From Mangrovibacter phragmitis (GTDB lineage Bacteria; Pseudomonadota; Gammaproteobacteria; Enterobacterales; Enterobacteriaceae), in the NCBI RefSeq assembly GCF_001655675.1, contig NZ_LYRP01000001.1:1213691-1277690 (forward strand): 64,000 bases of DNA, read 5' to 3'. Position 1 is the stretch's first letter. The number at the start of each line of letters is the position of its first letter. The translations under genes were made by a program, and so were the position numbers. The notes below the pieces were generated by a model. It saw only the letters and a program-made list of their open reading frames with translations. It made no database searches and was not told where the DNA came from. Shown here in pieces: positions 9,217-18,858 of this stretch.

Positions 9217-10452
9217 ATGCTGCATCCGCGAGCCCGAACGCTCCTGGTTCTTTCCTGCCCCGCAATATTGATTGGCATTGCCACCAGTCTGGTACTGCAC
9301 CTGGTTTTGAATGTCTCCTGGGTGATGGAAAAATTCCTGTGGATTGTGCTACCGCAAAGCATGGGTACCTCCGGGGATGCGCCATTTTGGATATTGAGTG
9401 TATTAACACTTACTGGCCTTGCTGTAGGGCTCATCATTCGCTATATGCCCGGTGAAGGTGGGCCAGACCCCGCACTTGAGCCGTTGATAAGCCCGCCAAT
9501 CACCCTCTCAGCCCTGCCAGGATTACTGCTGGCAATGCTGCTGGGTCTGGCTGGTGGTGTCAGCCTTGGGCCTGAGCACCCTATTATGTCGGTTAATATT
9601 GCACTGACGGTTGCTCTTGGCGCGCGCGTGCTGCCTAAAGTCAGTGCATTCGACTGGACTATTCTGGCAGCGGCCGGAACCGTTGGCGCACTGTTTGGTG
9701 CGCCTGTTGCCGCAGCACTGATTTTTGCCCAGACACTCAATGCTGGCAATGATGCTCCGCTATGGGACCGCCTGTTTGCACCGTTGTTAGCCGCAGCCAC
9801 CGGCGCGGTCTGTACCCAACTGATGTCTGGCTCACTGTTTATTATTCCCCTGGCCCCCTACCCTGGGTTGCATTTTATTGACCTGATAAGCGGCAGTGTG
9901 GTGGCGATAATAGCTATTGCTTTAGGCATGATGGCGGTTTGGGGGTTTCCAAAACTGCACTACCTGATGCGTCAGGTCAATAACCCAATCCTGATGCTAA
10001 CCGCCGGGGGTTTTGTACTCGGTTTACTGGGTGTAATCGGTGGTGGCGTCACGTTATTCAGTGGGCTGCGCGAAGTGACAACACTGTTTACCGGGAAGTT
10101 TACCGTATCAGACTACCTGCTCTTTGTTATTGTAAAACTTCTGGCACTGGTTGTTGCCGCTGCCTGTGGTTTTCGTGGTGGGCGTATATTCCCGGCCATT
10201 TTCGTCGGTATTGCTTTGGGAATTATGCTCCACCAACATGTCACAGCTGTACCTCTCGCTGTGACATTATCCTGCTCTGTGCTGGGAATTATGCTGGTTG
10301 TTACCCGGGATGGCTGGCTGAGCCTGTTTATTGCTGCCTCAGTCGTGCCTGATTTGCGCCTGTTACCGCTATTGTGTGTGGTCATACTCCCGGCCTGGCT
10401 GATACTGACCGGGAGGCCATTAATGACTGCCGACCGCCGCAAACGCGAATAA
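9217..10452 (+). CDS. yfeO: ClC-like ion channel family protein YfeO
   Basis: A 411-residue polytopic inner-membrane protein of the voltage-gated chloride channel (ClC) family, orthologue of E. coli YfeO (418 aa). The ClC selectivity-region motif [12 protein letters not shown] and the second helix motif [18 protein letters not shown] are present, and the protein has about ten hydrophobic segments. The substrate ion is not established. I start it at the ATG at 9217 because AAGGA lies seven bases ahead and MLHPRART is the N-terminus of the E. coli protein; the GTG at 9163 would add 18 unrelated residues. It converges on ipdC with four bases between the stops. Confidence 0.93.
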   Translation: MLHPRARTLLVLSCPAILIGIATSLVLHLVLNVSWVMEKFLWIVLPQSMGTSGDAPFWILSVLTLTGLAVGLIIRYMPGEGGPDPALEPLISPPITLSALPGLLLAMLLGLAGGVSLGPEHPIMSVNIALTVALGARVLPKVSAFDWTILAAAGTVGALFGAPVAAALIFAQTLNAGNDAPLWDRLFAPLLAAATGAVCTQLMSGSLFIIPLAPYPGLHFIDLISGSVVAIIAIALGMMAVWGFPKLHYLMRQVNNPILMLTAGGFVLGLLGVIGGGVTLFSGLREVTTLFTGKFTVSDYLLFVIVKLLALVVAAACGFRGGRIFPAIFVGIALGIMLHQHVTAVPLAVTLSCSVLGIMLVVTRDGWLSLFIAASVVPDLRLLPLLCVVILPAWLILTGRPLMTADRRKRE

Positions 10453-10456
10453 CTAA

Positions 10457-12115
10457 TTAAGACGGGTTATTACGTTGTTCGAGAGAAGTGGTGACAGCAC
10501 TGAGTAATGCCGGTAGATCATTTTCTGGCAACATCACTTCAATAAAGGATAACCGGTTAGCACAGGATGCGGTTTCCAGTACGCTTTGTAACTGTACAGC
10601 TTCACTTACCCGCCAACTTTGCGCCTGGCAGGATTCGCTCATCGCCTGGGCCAGATGGGTCCAGTTCCATTGAGCAATATCATTATAAGGCTGCTCAGCA
10701 CCGTGAATGGCCCGTTCAACCGTATAGCCGCGGTTATTGAGCAGTAAGATGATGGGCTTCAGGCCATCACGCAGCATGGAACCCAGTTCCTGAATGGTGA
10801 GTTGCGCCGCACCATCACCAATAATGACTATCACCCTTCGCCCTGGCAACGCGGTTTGAACACCATATGCCGCAGGCAAGGCAAACCCAATTGAGCCCCA
10901 TAACGGCTGAACTACCATTTTGGCTCCATGTGGCAACACTAACGAAGCTACCCCAAATGATGCCGTACCCTGATCGGCAATAACAATATCACCCGGTTTC
11001 AGTGCATCCTGCACCACCCGCCATAATGCGTCCTGGTCGAGCAATCCTAACTGGCGCGGTACCCGAGGCTCAGGTGCCGGAATAACAGGTTGTCTGGGCA
11101 AGTCTGTGCGGCAAAGTTGTTGCAGTATAGTCAGCGTGGTGCTCATGGGAATACCATGGAACCACTGCTCATCAATACGTACAGCATCGGGCTGGACATC
11201 CACGGTCTGTTCCAGTGTGAGCTTCTGGCTGAATCCGCAAGTAATTGTGTCAATAAACTTCACCCCTACACAAAACACCAGGTCTGCTTCTTCGATGGCA
11301 TGTAACACCCGTAAAGTGCTCGATTTACCGCAATACAGTCCAACAAAGCCGGGGTTGGTTTCATCGAACAGGCCTTTTCCCATTATCAGGCTGGCATGAG
11401 GTAATGGGTTTTCATCCATCCATGCCTGCAAAACTGGTTGAGCACCAAAGCGCTGAGCCAAAAAGTCCGCCAACAACGCAACCCGGTGGCTGCCACGAAT
11501 TTTATCGCGTAATGCATTTCGCAACGCATCAAGCTGTTCGGGATGTGCGGGGGGCAGTGTTGGAGTGATAACGTTTACAGGAGGTTGTACAGAAATTTTT
11601 GCAACATCGGCAGGTAACTGCAAGTAACCGGGTTTACGTTGTGTGAGCATGTCATGCAATACCCGGTCAATTTCGCGGCAGGCATTTTCGGGTGTCAGTA
11701 ACGCCTGACTACAAGTAATTTCCGCAGACATACGCTGAAAGCGCTGAAACTCACCATCTCCCAAAGTGTGATGCACCAGATCTCCGGCCCGTTGTGTTTT
11801 CAGACAAGGCGCTCCCACGATATGGATGACTGGCAAGTATTCTGCACAGCTTCCGGCAACCCCATTCAGCGCACTCAACTCACCAACACCAAAGGTGGTA
11901 ACCAGTGCGGCGGCACCACGCGCCCGGGCATAACCATCTGCGGCATAAGCCGCGTTTAATTCATTTGCACACCCCACCCAGCTTAAATGGGGGTGCGCAA
12001 CTATATGGTCAAGAAACTGCAAATTATAGTCGCCCGGCACCCCAAAAATATGCGCAATTCCACACTCGCTGAGTCTGTCAACGAGGTAATCCGCAACAGT
12101 GTAAGAGCCCTGCAT
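10457..12115 (-). CDS. ipdC: indole-3-pyruvate decarboxylase
   Basis: A 552-residue thiamine-diphosphate enzyme, exactly the length of Enterobacter cloacae IpdC and clearly similar. It decarboxylates indole-3-pyruvate to indole-3-acetaldehyde, the key step of the tryptophan-to-auxin route in plant-associated enterics; related enzymes also accept phenylpyruvate. Visible motifs: catalytic glutamate in CANELNAAYAADGYAR, the HHTLGDGEF histidine pair, and the ThDP/Mg motif GDGAAQLTIQELGSMLRDG with NNRGYT. It sits where Enterobacter species carry it, near glk, and is divergent from an aldo-keto reductase gene. Upstream there is a candidate TyrR box, matching the TyrR control known for E. cloacae ipdC. 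Confidence 0.95.
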   Translation of the reverse strand: MQGSYTVADYLVDRLSECGIAHIFGVPGDYNLQFLDHIVAHPHLSWVGCANELNAAYAADGYARARGAAALVTTFGVGELSALNGVAGSCAEYLPVIHIVGAPCLKTQRAGDLVHHTLGDGEFQRFQRMSAEITCSQALLTPENACREIDRVLHDMLTQRKPGYLQLPADVAKISVQPPVNVITPTLPPAHPEQLDALRNALRDKIRGSHRVALLADFLAQRFGAQPVLQAWMDENPLPHASLIMGKGLFDETNPGFVGLYCGKSSTLRVLHAIEEADLVFCVGVKFIDTITCGFSQKLTLEQTVDVQPDAVRIDEQWFHGIPMSTTLTILQQLCRTDLPRQPVIPAPEPRVPRQLGLLDQDALWRVVQDALKPGDIVIADQGTASFGVASLVLPHGAKMVVQPLWGSIGFALPAAYGVQTALPGRRVIVIIGDGAAQLTIQELGSMLRDGLKPIILLLNNRGYTVERAIHGAEQPYNDIAQWNWTHLAQAMSESCQAQSWRVSEAVQLQSVLETASCANRLSFIEVMLPENDLPALLSAVTTSLEQRNNPS

Positions 12116-12196
12116 AGTAATGATCCTTATAACATTTACCTCCAGTAAGTATTGTGGATGTGTGATCGATGTCCAGAATAAAACTGGAAAAAGTCA

Positions 12197-12214
12197 TGGA
12201 ACGCGCGCTTTACA
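12197..12214. promoter_or_regulatory. candidate TyrR box between ipdC and the reductase gene
   Basis: TGGAAC-GCGCGC-TTTACA fits the TyrR consensus TGTAAA-N6-TTTACA at 10 of 12 positions, including the invariant G and C fourteen bases apart. It is about 80 bases upstream of the ipdC ATG. TyrR activates ipdC in Enterobacter cloacae; that it acts here is inference. Confidence 0.5.
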
Positions 12215-12241
12215 ATGACTTCAGTTATGCTGGCTTGTGAA

Positions 12242-12255
12242 TGTAAACGTATACA
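12242..12255. promoter_or_regulatory. LacI/GalR-type operator-like palindrome
   Basis: TGTAAACGTATACA is an imperfect palindrome with a central CpG, the layout of LacI/GalR-family operators. It is 16 bases before the reductase ATG, just upstream of its ribosome site, where a repressor could block transcription. No LacI-type gene is nearby. Confidence 0.35.
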
Positions 12256-12271
12256 CGAAGGATGGAACAAT

Positions 12272-13276
12272 ATGGTTTACCACCCGAATCCTGGCCGCTA
12301 TGAAACAATGCGCTGGCGACGCTGTGGGCGTAGTGGCTTACAATTACCACTGGTTTCTCTGGGGTTGTGGCATAACTTCGGAGAAAACAGCCAGCCAGAG
12401 AATTGCCGTCGTTTATTGCGCCGGGCTTTTGATCTGGGTATTACTCATTTTGATTTAGCAAATAATTATGGGCCACCGCCGGGTTCAGCTGAAACCCAGT
12501 TTGGTGCTCTGTTGCGCAGTGATTTTGCAGCATTACGCGATGAACTGGTCATTTCAACCAAGGCGGGCTACACCATGTGGCCGGGTCCCTATGGTGACTG
12601 GGGTTCACGCAAGTACCTTATCTCCAGTCTGAACCAGAGCCTGAAGCGCATGGGGCTGGACTATGTAGATATTTTTTATCATCATCGCCCGGACCCAAAT
12701 ACTCCACTGGAAGAAACAATGGGCGCACTTGACAGTATTGTCCGCCAGGGTAAAGCGCTGTACGTGGGTATTTCTAATTACCCGGCGGAGCTGGCGCGTA
12801 ATGCCAGCCAGATATTGCGGAAAATGGGCACCCCGTGCCTTATTCATCAGCCACGTTATTCTATGTTTGAACGCACTCCAGAACAGGGGCTGCTGGATGT
12901 ATTGGGTGAAGAAGGTGTCGGTTGTATTGCTTTTTCGCCGTTAGCTGGAGGGTTACTGACAGACCGTTACCTGAATGGTATTCCTGCAGATTCACGCATC
13001 GCCAGTGCCAGCCGTTTCCTGACTCCGGACAACCTTACCCCAGAAAAACTCGCCATTATTGGTCAGTTGAATGACCTGGCTCTGCGCCGGGGACAAAAAC
13101 TGGCACAAATGGCGCTGGCATGGGTACTCAGAAATGAAAATGTGACCTCGGTTCTGATTGGTGCCAGTAAGACCAGTCAGCTTGATGATGCTGCGGGGAT
13201 CATGAATAACCTGATTTTTTCTGAGGAAGAAAAAGCTGAGATTGAGACTATTCTTGGCGGTAACAGCCTGAAATAA
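12272..13276 (+). CDS. aldo/keto reductase, YghZ-like
   Basis: A 334-residue NADPH-dependent aldo/keto reductase most like E. coli YghZ (Gpr), an L-glyceraldehyde 3-phosphate/methylglyoxal reductase of the AKR14 type. The catalytic tetrad is visible: Asp and Tyr in FDLANNYGPPPGSAE, Lys in ISTKAGY, His in FYHHRPD. The cofactor-binding tail VTSVLIGASKTSQL is also present. The ATG at 12272 is chosen because AAGGA lies nine bases ahead and YghZ begins MVWLANPERYGQM, close to MVYHPNPGRYETM here. It is divergent from ipdC, so a role in reducing aldehydes from that pathway is possible but unproved. Confidence 0.9.
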   Translation: MVYHPNPGRYETMRWRRCGRSGLQLPLVSLGLWHNFGENSQPENCRRLLRRAFDLGITHFDLANNYGPPPGSAETQFGALLRSDFAALRDELVISTKAGYTMWPGPYGDWGSRKYLISSLNQSLKRMGLDYVDIFYHHRPDPNTPLEETMGALDSIVRQGKALYVGISNYPAELARNASQILRKMGTPCLIHQPRYSMFERTPEQGLLDVLGEEGVGCIAFSPLAGGLLTDRYLNGIPADSRIASASRFLTPDNLTPEKLAIIGQLNDLALRRGQKLAQMALAWVLRNENVTSVLIGASKTSQLDDAAGIMNNLIFSEEEKAEIETILGGNSLK

Positions 13277-13305
13277 AAAAAATTAGGTTTTCTCTTATCC
13301 CCTTG

Positions 13306-13325
13306 TCATGACATCTCCGTCATGA
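13306..13325. promoter_or_regulatory. inverted repeat upstream of ypeC
   Basis: TCATGAC-ATCTCC-GTCATGA is a perfect seven-base inverted repeat with a six-base spacer, about 45 bases before the ypeC ATG. The geometry suits a dimeric regulator; which one is unknown. Confidence 0.4.
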
Positions 13326-13369
13326 TGCAGGTATGAGACCGTAAGGTCACGATAGTGAAGGAGTAAACC

Positions 13370-13687
13370 ATGTTAAGGTCCCTGATACTTGCTGCTGCGA
13401 TTATCACGGCAGTGCCGCTGGCAGCAAGCGCCGCCGAAATTACGCTTTTGCCGGCGATTAAATTACAAATTGGCGACCGCGATAGCTATGGCAACTACTG
13501 GGATGGCGGCCACTGGCGCGACCGCGATTACTGGCGCCGTAATTATGAATGGCGTGATGGACGCTGGCGCCATCATGATAATGGTCGCCACCGTGGTTGG
13601 GATAATGAGCGGGCCTATAAAGAAGGGTACCGGGACGGCTGGCATGACGGCGACGACCGACGTGGTCCTCCACACCATCACCACTGA
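13370..13687 (+). CDS. ypeC: DUF2502 protein YpeC, exported
   Basis: A 105-residue protein of the DUF2502 family, orthologue of E. coli YpeC (108 aa). It has a signal peptide ([15 protein letters not shown].., probable cleavage after SAA/ASA near residue 22) and the shared [21 protein letters not shown] core. The rest is rich in W, R, D, H and G (repeats of HWRDRDYW), ending in HHHH. It is expected in the periplasm; function unknown, though the His/Asp richness suggests metal binding. GGAG lies seven bases before the ATG. It converges on mntH, as in E. coli. Confidence 0.9.
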   Translation: MLRSLILAAAIITAVPLAASAAEITLLPAIKLQIGDRDSYGNYWDGGHWRDRDYWRRNYEWRDGRWRHHDNGRHRGWDNERAYKEGYRDGWHDGDDRRGPPHHHH

Positions 13688-13722
13688 TCTTTATTCAACC
13701 TGTACACAAAGCACCTGTATAC

Positions 13723-13757
13723 AAAGCACCCGGAAAAACGTTGGCGGGTGCTTTTTT
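13723..13757. terminator. rho-independent terminator, ypeC/mntH
   Basis: AAAGCACCCG (13723-13732) pairs with CGGGTGCTTT (13745-13754), followed by T on the plus strand. It ends ypeC. An imperfect copy of the left arm (ACAAAGCACC) occurs 17 bases earlier. Confidence 0.85.
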
Positions 13758-13768
13758 ACTTAACAGGT

Positions 13769-15004
13769 TTACATCCCCGGGAATGCCCCCAGCAACAACC
13801 AGATATTTAATGCTACCACCACCAGCACAATCCCCCATCCCAACAGTTTAGTGTTACGGCTGTTCACCAGTTCGCCCATCAATCGTGAATCACTGGTGAA
13901 TACCAACAACGGAATCAATGCCAGGGCTATACCAAAGCTCAACAGCACCTGGCTCATTACCAAAATCCGTGTAGGTTCCAGCCCCAGCAGGATAACCACA
14001 AATGACGGGATCATAGTCACTGCGCGCCGGACCCATAAGGGAATGCTGAAGCGGATAAAGCCTTGCATAACCACCTGCCCGGCCAGTGTGCCCACAACTG
14101 TAGAAGACAAACCGGCGGCAATCAGGCTCAAACCAAACACCGTGGCGGCACCGTGGCTGAGTAAGGGTTGCAGAGTGAGGTATGCCTGCTCAAGGTCCGC
14201 CACGCCTGCATGCCCATTGAAATGGAAGGCCGCCGCCGCAGTTGCCATCATTGCCAGGTTAACAAAACCTGCAATCGCCATGGCTATCCCGACATCCCAC
14301 TTGGTAGCACAATAACGCTCTTGCTTACTGCCATCATGCAAGTACTGTGTCAGTGACGAGTGCAGGTAGATAACATGAGGCATAATCGTCGCACCTAACA
14401 CACCAGCGGCAAGGAATACCGCTTCACCGGTTGGCAATGCAGGAATAATCATTCCTTTTGCGAGGTCTGCAATTCGTGGCTGAGAGAAGATGAGTTCCAC
14501 AATATATGCAGCCGCTACGAATAGCAGCAACCCACCAATGACACGCTCAAGTGGTTTCTGGCCACGTCGCTGTAACATCAGGATGAACCAGGTCGCAATG
14601 CCTGTCAGCACAGCCCCCTGTAATAAAGACACACCAAAAATCAATTTAAAGCCAATGGCGGCACCGATAAACTCAGCCAGGTCGGTCGCCATCGCAATGA
14701 TTTCCGCCTGAATCCACCAGAACCAAACCAGCGGGCGTGGATAGTGATCACGAATATGCTCCGCCAGGTTTTTACCCGTTGCGATACCCAGTTTGGCTGA
14801 AAGGATCTGAATCAGCATCGCCATCAGGTTTGCCCAGACAACAACCCACAGCAACTGGTAGCCAAAACTGGCCCCTGCCTGAATATTGGTGGCAAAGTTA
14901 CCCGGGTCGATATAACCAATTGCGGCTATAAAGGCAGGCCCCAGCAAGGTGAGCCTGAGTTTTCTCACACTCCGTCCTTTTGTTTGTACATTGCTGTTGG
15001 TCAT
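13769..15004 (-). CDS. mntH: Nramp-type manganese/proton symporter MntH
   Basis: A 411-residue, eleven-segment inner-membrane transporter that imports Mn(II) with protons and matches E. coli MntH (412 aa) closely. The metal-site motifs [12 protein letters not shown] in helix 1 and [11 protein letters not shown] in helix 6 are intact. I place the start at the ATG at 15004: GAGG lies six bases before it and the residues then align with E. coli; the longer frame to 15112 would run back through the MntR and Fur sites. It is controlled from a promoter that carries both sites, so repression by manganese and by iron is expected. Confidence 0.96.
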   Translation of the reverse strand: MTNSNVQTKGRSVRKLRLTLLGPAFIAAIGYIDPGNFATNIQAGASFGYQLLWVVVWANLMAMLIQILSAKLGIATGKNLAEHIRDHYPRPLVWFWWIQAEIIAMATDLAEFIGAAIGFKLIFGVSLLQGAVLTGIATWFILMLQRRGQKPLERVIGGLLLFVAAAYIVELIFSQPRIADLAKGMIIPALPTGEAVFLAAGVLGATIMPHVIYLHSSLTQYLHDGSKQERYCATKWDVGIAMAIAGFVNLAMMATAAAAFHFNGHAGVADLEQAYLTLQPLLSHGAATVFGLSLIAAGLSSTVVGTLAGQVVMQGFIRFSIPLWVRRAVTMIPSFVVILLGLEPTRILVMSQVLLSFGIALALIPLLVFTSDSRLMGELVNSRNTKLLGWGIVLVVVALNIWLLLGAFPGM

Positions 15005-15016
15005 AATCCGCCTCAA

Positions 15017-15036
15017 AATATAGCCTTTGCTATGTT
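15017..15036 (-). promoter_or_regulatory. MntR operator of mntH
   Basis: On the minus strand AACATAGCAAAGGCTATATT, a near-perfect match to the E. coli MntR box (AACATAGCAAAGGCTATGTT), 12 bases upstream of the mntH ATG. MntR with Mn(II) represses mntH here. Confidence 0.9.
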
Positions 15037-15051
15037 TCATGCTAACAAAAC

Positions 15052-15064
15052 GATAATGATTATC
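15052..15064. promoter_or_regulatory. Fur box of mntH
   Basis: GATAAT-G-ATTATC is a perfect 6-1-6 Fur site. A second, weaker GATAATCATGATT lies at 15080-15092. Iron-Fur repression of mntH is known in E. coli. Confidence 0.85.
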
Positions 15065-15233
15065 AAGTTCATTTGGAGTGATAATCATGATTGTTGTGAT
15101 AGCCGGGAACAATGGAAAAAGGAAGGTTATACGCGTACTGTTACCTGACAGTACCGTGAGAGAAGGTTAACACAATGTAAATTTTTTGATTGATATACGC
15201 AACTTTTATCATCTTTACCTAACATAACATTTC

Positions 15234-15249
15234 TGTATCACAGCTCACG
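15234..15249. promoter_or_regulatory. candidate CRP site of nupC
   Basis: TGTAT-CACAGC-TCACG resembles TGTGA-N6-TCACA (7 of 10). nupC is CRP/CytR controlled in E. coli. The nupC promoter should lie just downstream; I see no other feature in the 359 bases between mntH and nupC. Confidence 0.4.
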
Positions 15250-15363
15250 ATTTGGCATTACCACCAAACAAGCGCCTAATAATGTGCTATATGTCTCGTT
15301 TTATTCTTTCCTGTTGCATAGAATGTGCACGGAAATTTAACCTGCCTCTAATTTGGAGCAAAC

Positions 15364-16551
15364 ATGTCCCGTGTTCTGCATTTTATTCTGGCGCTTGCCA
15401 TTGTCGCGCTACTGGCTTTGCTGGTCAGCCATGACCGTAAAAGCATTCGGCTTCGATACATCGTTCAGTTACTGGTAATTGAAGTTTTACTGGCCTGGTT
15501 TTTCCTGCATTCAGAAGCCGGTCTGGGCTTCGTTAAAGGCTTTTCTGAACTGTTCGAAAAATTGCTCAGTTTTGCAAACCAGGGCACCGACTTTGTCTTT
15601 GGGAAAATGAATGATCAGGGACTGGCTTTCTTCTTCCTGAAAGTTCTGTGCCCTATTGTGTTCATCTCCGCATTGATCGGTATTTTGCAGCATATTCGTC
15701 TACTGCCGGTGATTATTCGCCTGGTAGGTACTTTGCTGTCCAAAGTTAACGGAATGGGGAAACTGGAATCTTTTAATGCTGTAAGCTCACTGATACTGGG
15801 ACAATCAGAAAACTTTATTGCTTATAAGGATATCCTCGGCAAAATGTCACGCAATCGCATGTACACCATGGCAGCAACTGCAATGTCCACGGTGTCTATG
15901 TCAATTGTTGGCGCTTATATGACAATGCTCCAGCCCAAATATGTTGTTGCCGCACTGGTACTCAACATGTTCAGCACTTTTATTGTACTTTCGTTGATTA
16001 ACCCTTACCGCGTTGATAAAAGCGAAGAAAACTTGCAAATGTCAAATTTGCACGAAGGACAAAGCTTCTTCGAGATGTTAGGAGAGTACATTCTGGCTGG
16101 CTTTAAAGTGGCCATTATTGTTGCAGCCATGCTGATTGGTTTTATCGCGCTGATTTCAGCACTGAATGCATTGTTTGCCACGCTGCTGGGTATCTCCTTC
16201 CAGGGCATTTTGGGTTATATCTTCTACCCTGTGGCCTGGGTAATGGGCGTACCTTCCAACGAAGCGCTTCAGGTTGGCAGTATTATGGCGACCAAACTGG
16301 TCTCTAATGAGTTTGTTGCCATGATGGATCTGCAAAAAATTGCCAGTTCACTGACACCACGAGCAGAGGGCATTCTGTCTGTCTTTTTGGTGTCTTTCGC
16401 CAACTTCTCTTCAATTGGGATTATTGCCGGGGCAATTAAAGGCCTGAATGAAGAGCAAGGAAACGTTGTTTCCCGCTTCGGGCTGAAACTGGTGTACGGC
16501 TCAACGCTGGTAAGTGTGTTGTCTGCTTCTATTGCTGCACTGGTGCTGTAA
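15364..16551 (+). CDS. nupC: nucleoside/proton symporter NupC
   Basis: A 395-residue concentrative nucleoside transporter, orthologue of E. coli NupC (400 aa), which takes up nucleosides except guanosine and deoxyguanosine with protons. The family motifs [37 protein letters not shown] and [10 protein letters not shown] are intact. The five-residue difference from E. coli maps to a single loop: [13 protein letters not shown] here, where E. coli has a longer segment with WFGYS before ISFQG. GGAG lies eight bases before the ATG. Transcribed alone, away from mntH. Confidence 0.96.
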   Translation: MSRVLHFILALAIVALLALLVSHDRKSIRLRYIVQLLVIEVLLAWFFLHSEAGLGFVKGFSELFEKLLSFANQGTDFVFGKMNDQGLAFFFLKVLCPIVFISALIGILQHIRLLPVIIRLVGTLLSKVNGMGKLESFNAVSSLILGQSENFIAYKDILGKMSRNRMYTMAATAMSTVSMSIVGAYMTMLQPKYVVAALVLNMFSTFIVLSLINPYRVDKSEENLQMSNLHEGQSFFEMLGEYILAGFKVAIIVAAMLIGFIALISALNALFATLLGISFQGILGYIFYPVAWVMGVPSNEALQVGSIMATKLVSNEFVAMMDLQKIASSLTPRAEGILSVFLVSFANFSSIGIIAGAIKGLNEEQGNVVSRFGLKLVYGSTLVSVLSASIAALVL

Positions 16552-16588
16552 CCCCGCCTGAGCATGGCCTGACTATTCATGCCTGCTC

Positions 16589-16624
16589 GCCAAACAGGGA
16601 GAGTTGCTGCTTTCCCTGTTTGGC
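16589..16624. terminator. 12-bp hairpin between nupC and pdeA
   Basis: GCCAAACAGGGA (16589-16600) pairs perfectly with TCCCTGTTTGGC (16613-16624) across a 12-base loop. It lies between two convergent genes. There is no U-run, so termination may be inefficient or the hairpin may protect mRNA ends. Confidence 0.5.
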
Positions 16625-16671
16625 AAAGTGCCACTTCCCGGTACTGAAACTACCTTTGCTGCATCGCACCA

Positions 16672-18858
16672 TCATGTCAGCAGCTCAGGCTTACCCACCA
16701 GATACCCTTGCAGGTAATCCACCCCCAGGTTGAACAACAATTCACGCTGAGCCGCTGTTTCAACAAATTCGGCTACAACATCCAGCCCGCGGAATTTTGC
16801 CAGTGCACAGATAGACTGAACAATAATCACATCCTCAGTACTGCGCGTGATGTTACGAATAAAACAACCGTCAATTTTGATAATATCGGCATCAAGACGT
16901 TTCAGGCGCTCATAGTTAGAATACCCCGTACCAAAGTCATCAATCGCTATCATAAACCCGGCCTGGCGGAGTAACTGAATATTACGCGCGGTATGTTCTG
17001 CAGTAGAAAAAGCCTGCTCTTCAGTTACCTCAATTACAATGCGGCTGGCATCCACCTCGCTTTCGGTAAACAGGCGCACAATACGTTGAGCTACGCCATT
17101 TTGCATGAGTGTTACGGGCATCAGGTTGACCGAAAAGCGCCGATTTTCTCCACGAGCCACAGAGGATGATAAATAGCTCAGTAACTTAGCCATGACCAGC
17201 ATGTCAAAATGCACACTTAAATCACATTGTGTGATTATAGGTAAAAACGTATCCGGCATCATGATGCGCCCATCCACCATCAGGCGGCTGAGGATCTCGT
17301 CGTACCGTTCCCCTGAGCGCCCGACAATAGGCTGCCCTACCAGCAGCAGTTGCCCGTTATCCAGCGCCTGCTTTATCTTCTGAAACAGTTCAACTTGCCC
17401 GGATGTTGCTGACATGACACTTTCGGGTTGCGTATCCAGCCCAATCACTGGTTCAAGAGTATTCGTCTGCTCCGCCAGATAACTCAGTTGCCCCAACAAA
17501 CGGTTCAGTTCACCGGGTACGGCCATTATCTTGCCCCACGCTGCCATATATTCAATGGTCAGTTGCTGTTCCTTCCAGGGAACCCGACGGGCATTCAGGA
17601 TACTTACCATCTGACGCAAACGCTTCTCATGGTTTCCTTCGTGTAAATACAATAACACTTCACACCCGATGAACTGGAAAACCCGTTCATTCGCCCGCAA
17701 GTGAACCGACAATGTCTGGTCCAGTAACGATTTACAATGTGCCCGCATTAAAAAACCATAGTGGCGCCCGAGGAACTCTAAATTATTGAGCCGAATACAA
17801 CAAAGTATGCCCCCCGGATGGGTTTTCATATGGGCATCCAGTGCACGCAGGTTGGGTAACCAGGTCATTGGGTCTGTCAGTGCATGGTTGTGCCACACTC
17901 GCTGTAACCTCGCACCACGGTTATAGATGCGTATCATGTAATACAGACATACAGTAAATGCGATAAAAATAGATAATGTAAATGCCAGTACCGGCCCATA
18001 ATTGATGTTGTGAACAAAATTCTTATTGAACTGGATAAGGAAAAAAGCGGAGATCGCCCAAAGAATGGCAATAAAAATTGCTCCCGGGCTGCGAATCCCC
18101 ACGGTAAAAATAAAAAATAACAACGGCAGCATATAAGCACTAAACAGCTCACTGCTTACCGGGGAGCAAAACACCCACATGAGAGAAGCCAGGGCTGTAA
18201 ACCAGATAACTGTTTTTGTTCTGATTGCCGGTGAAAAATAAGGTTTAACCCGCACTAACCACATTGCCCGGCGAAATGCAGGACTTAACGACACTCTTAG
18301 TGAATAATAAACCGCAGGTGAAAATATTAAAGCAGAAATAATAAGACTTTGTACATCAATGACATTAAACAGATAAGATGTCATACCAAAGTAAGGTGAC
18401 AGCCCATCAGGGAACGGCACAAACATTCCCGTCAGATACATCAGCGCTTTTATTAAGCACGGAGCAACAAACCCAAGCGCACAGATCAATACTGCGCCAT
18501 TACGCCCCATCATATCGTGCCGCCAGCGCCGCCCGCCCCACCTTCTCAGTGCACCACAAACAGCGATGACAGGCACCAGCACACAGCCAATAAACAGCAA
18601 AATTAGCCAGGGCGATTCAGTGGAAAAAATCCACAAATAGACAGTAACCGTAGCAAAAGTAAGAGGAATGACAGCCATGCGCCCCCAGAGTAATAAAACA
18701 GAAATAATAACACTCAGGGGAAGCCAGCTCAGGTAGTTAGGCTCACCATCAATCCAGGTCAAAGGAGAAAAATGGCGGGATACAGCAATAAGAACCGTAC
18801 TTATTATAAAAATGAACAATTGCTTCCGTATTTTATTAAAAAAAACATCCATATTCAT
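16672..18858 (-). CDS. pdeA: membrane cyclic-di-GMP phosphodiesterase PdeA (YfeA)
   Basis: A 728-residue protein, orthologue in position and layout of E. coli YfeA/PdeA (729 aa) but more diverged than its neighbours. It has an N-terminal MASE1-like membrane domain (about residues 1-320, eight or more hydrophobic segments), a degenerate GGDEF domain (LTDPMTWLPNLRAL is kept, but the signature reads GCEVL) and a C-terminal EAL domain (about 480-728). In the EAL domain the signature is EIL, while ENRRFSVNLMP, EVTEEQAF, AIDDFGTGYSNYERLKRL and DIIKIDG are kept, so hydrolysis of c-di-GMP is likely. I start it at the ATG at 18858, six bases after GGGAG. Confidence 0.92.
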   Translation of the reverse strand: MNMDVFFNKIRKQLFIFIISTVLIAVSRHFSPLTWIDGEPNYLSWLPLSVIISVLLLWGRMAVIPLTFATVTVYLWIFSTESPWLILLFIGCVLVPVIAVCGALRRWGGRRWRHDMMGRNGAVLICALGFVAPCLIKALMYLTGMFVPFPDGLSPYFGMTSYLFNVIDVQSLIISALIFSPAVYYSLRVSLSPAFRRAMWLVRVKPYFSPAIRTKTVIWFTALASLMWVFCSPVSSELFSAYMLPLLFFIFTVGIRSPGAIFIAILWAISAFFLIQFNKNFVHNINYGPVLAFTLSIFIAFTVCLYYMIRIYNRGARLQRVWHNHALTDPMTWLPNLRALDAHMKTHPGGILCCIRLNNLEFLGRHYGFLMRAHCKSLLDQTLSVHLRANERVFQFIGCEVLLYLHEGNHEKRLRQMVSILNARRVPWKEQQLTIEYMAAWGKIMAVPGELNRLLGQLSYLAEQTNTLEPVIGLDTQPESVMSATSGQVELFQKIKQALDNGQLLLVGQPIVGRSGERYDEILSRLMVDGRIMMPDTFLPIITQCDLSVHFDMLVMAKLLSYLSSSVARGENRRFSVNLMPVTLMQNGVAQRIVRLFTESEVDASRIVIEVTEEQAFSTAEHTARNIQLLRQAGFMIAIDDFGTGYSNYERLKRLDADIIKIDGCFIRNITRSTEDVIIVQSICALAKFRGLDVVAEFVETAAQRELLFNLGVDYLQGYLVGKPELLT

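Noticed and set aside
13389..13763. Alternative-frame reading across ypeC
   Set aside because: Shadow of ypeC; the ypeC frame has a signal peptide and family match, and the shadow runs through the terminator.
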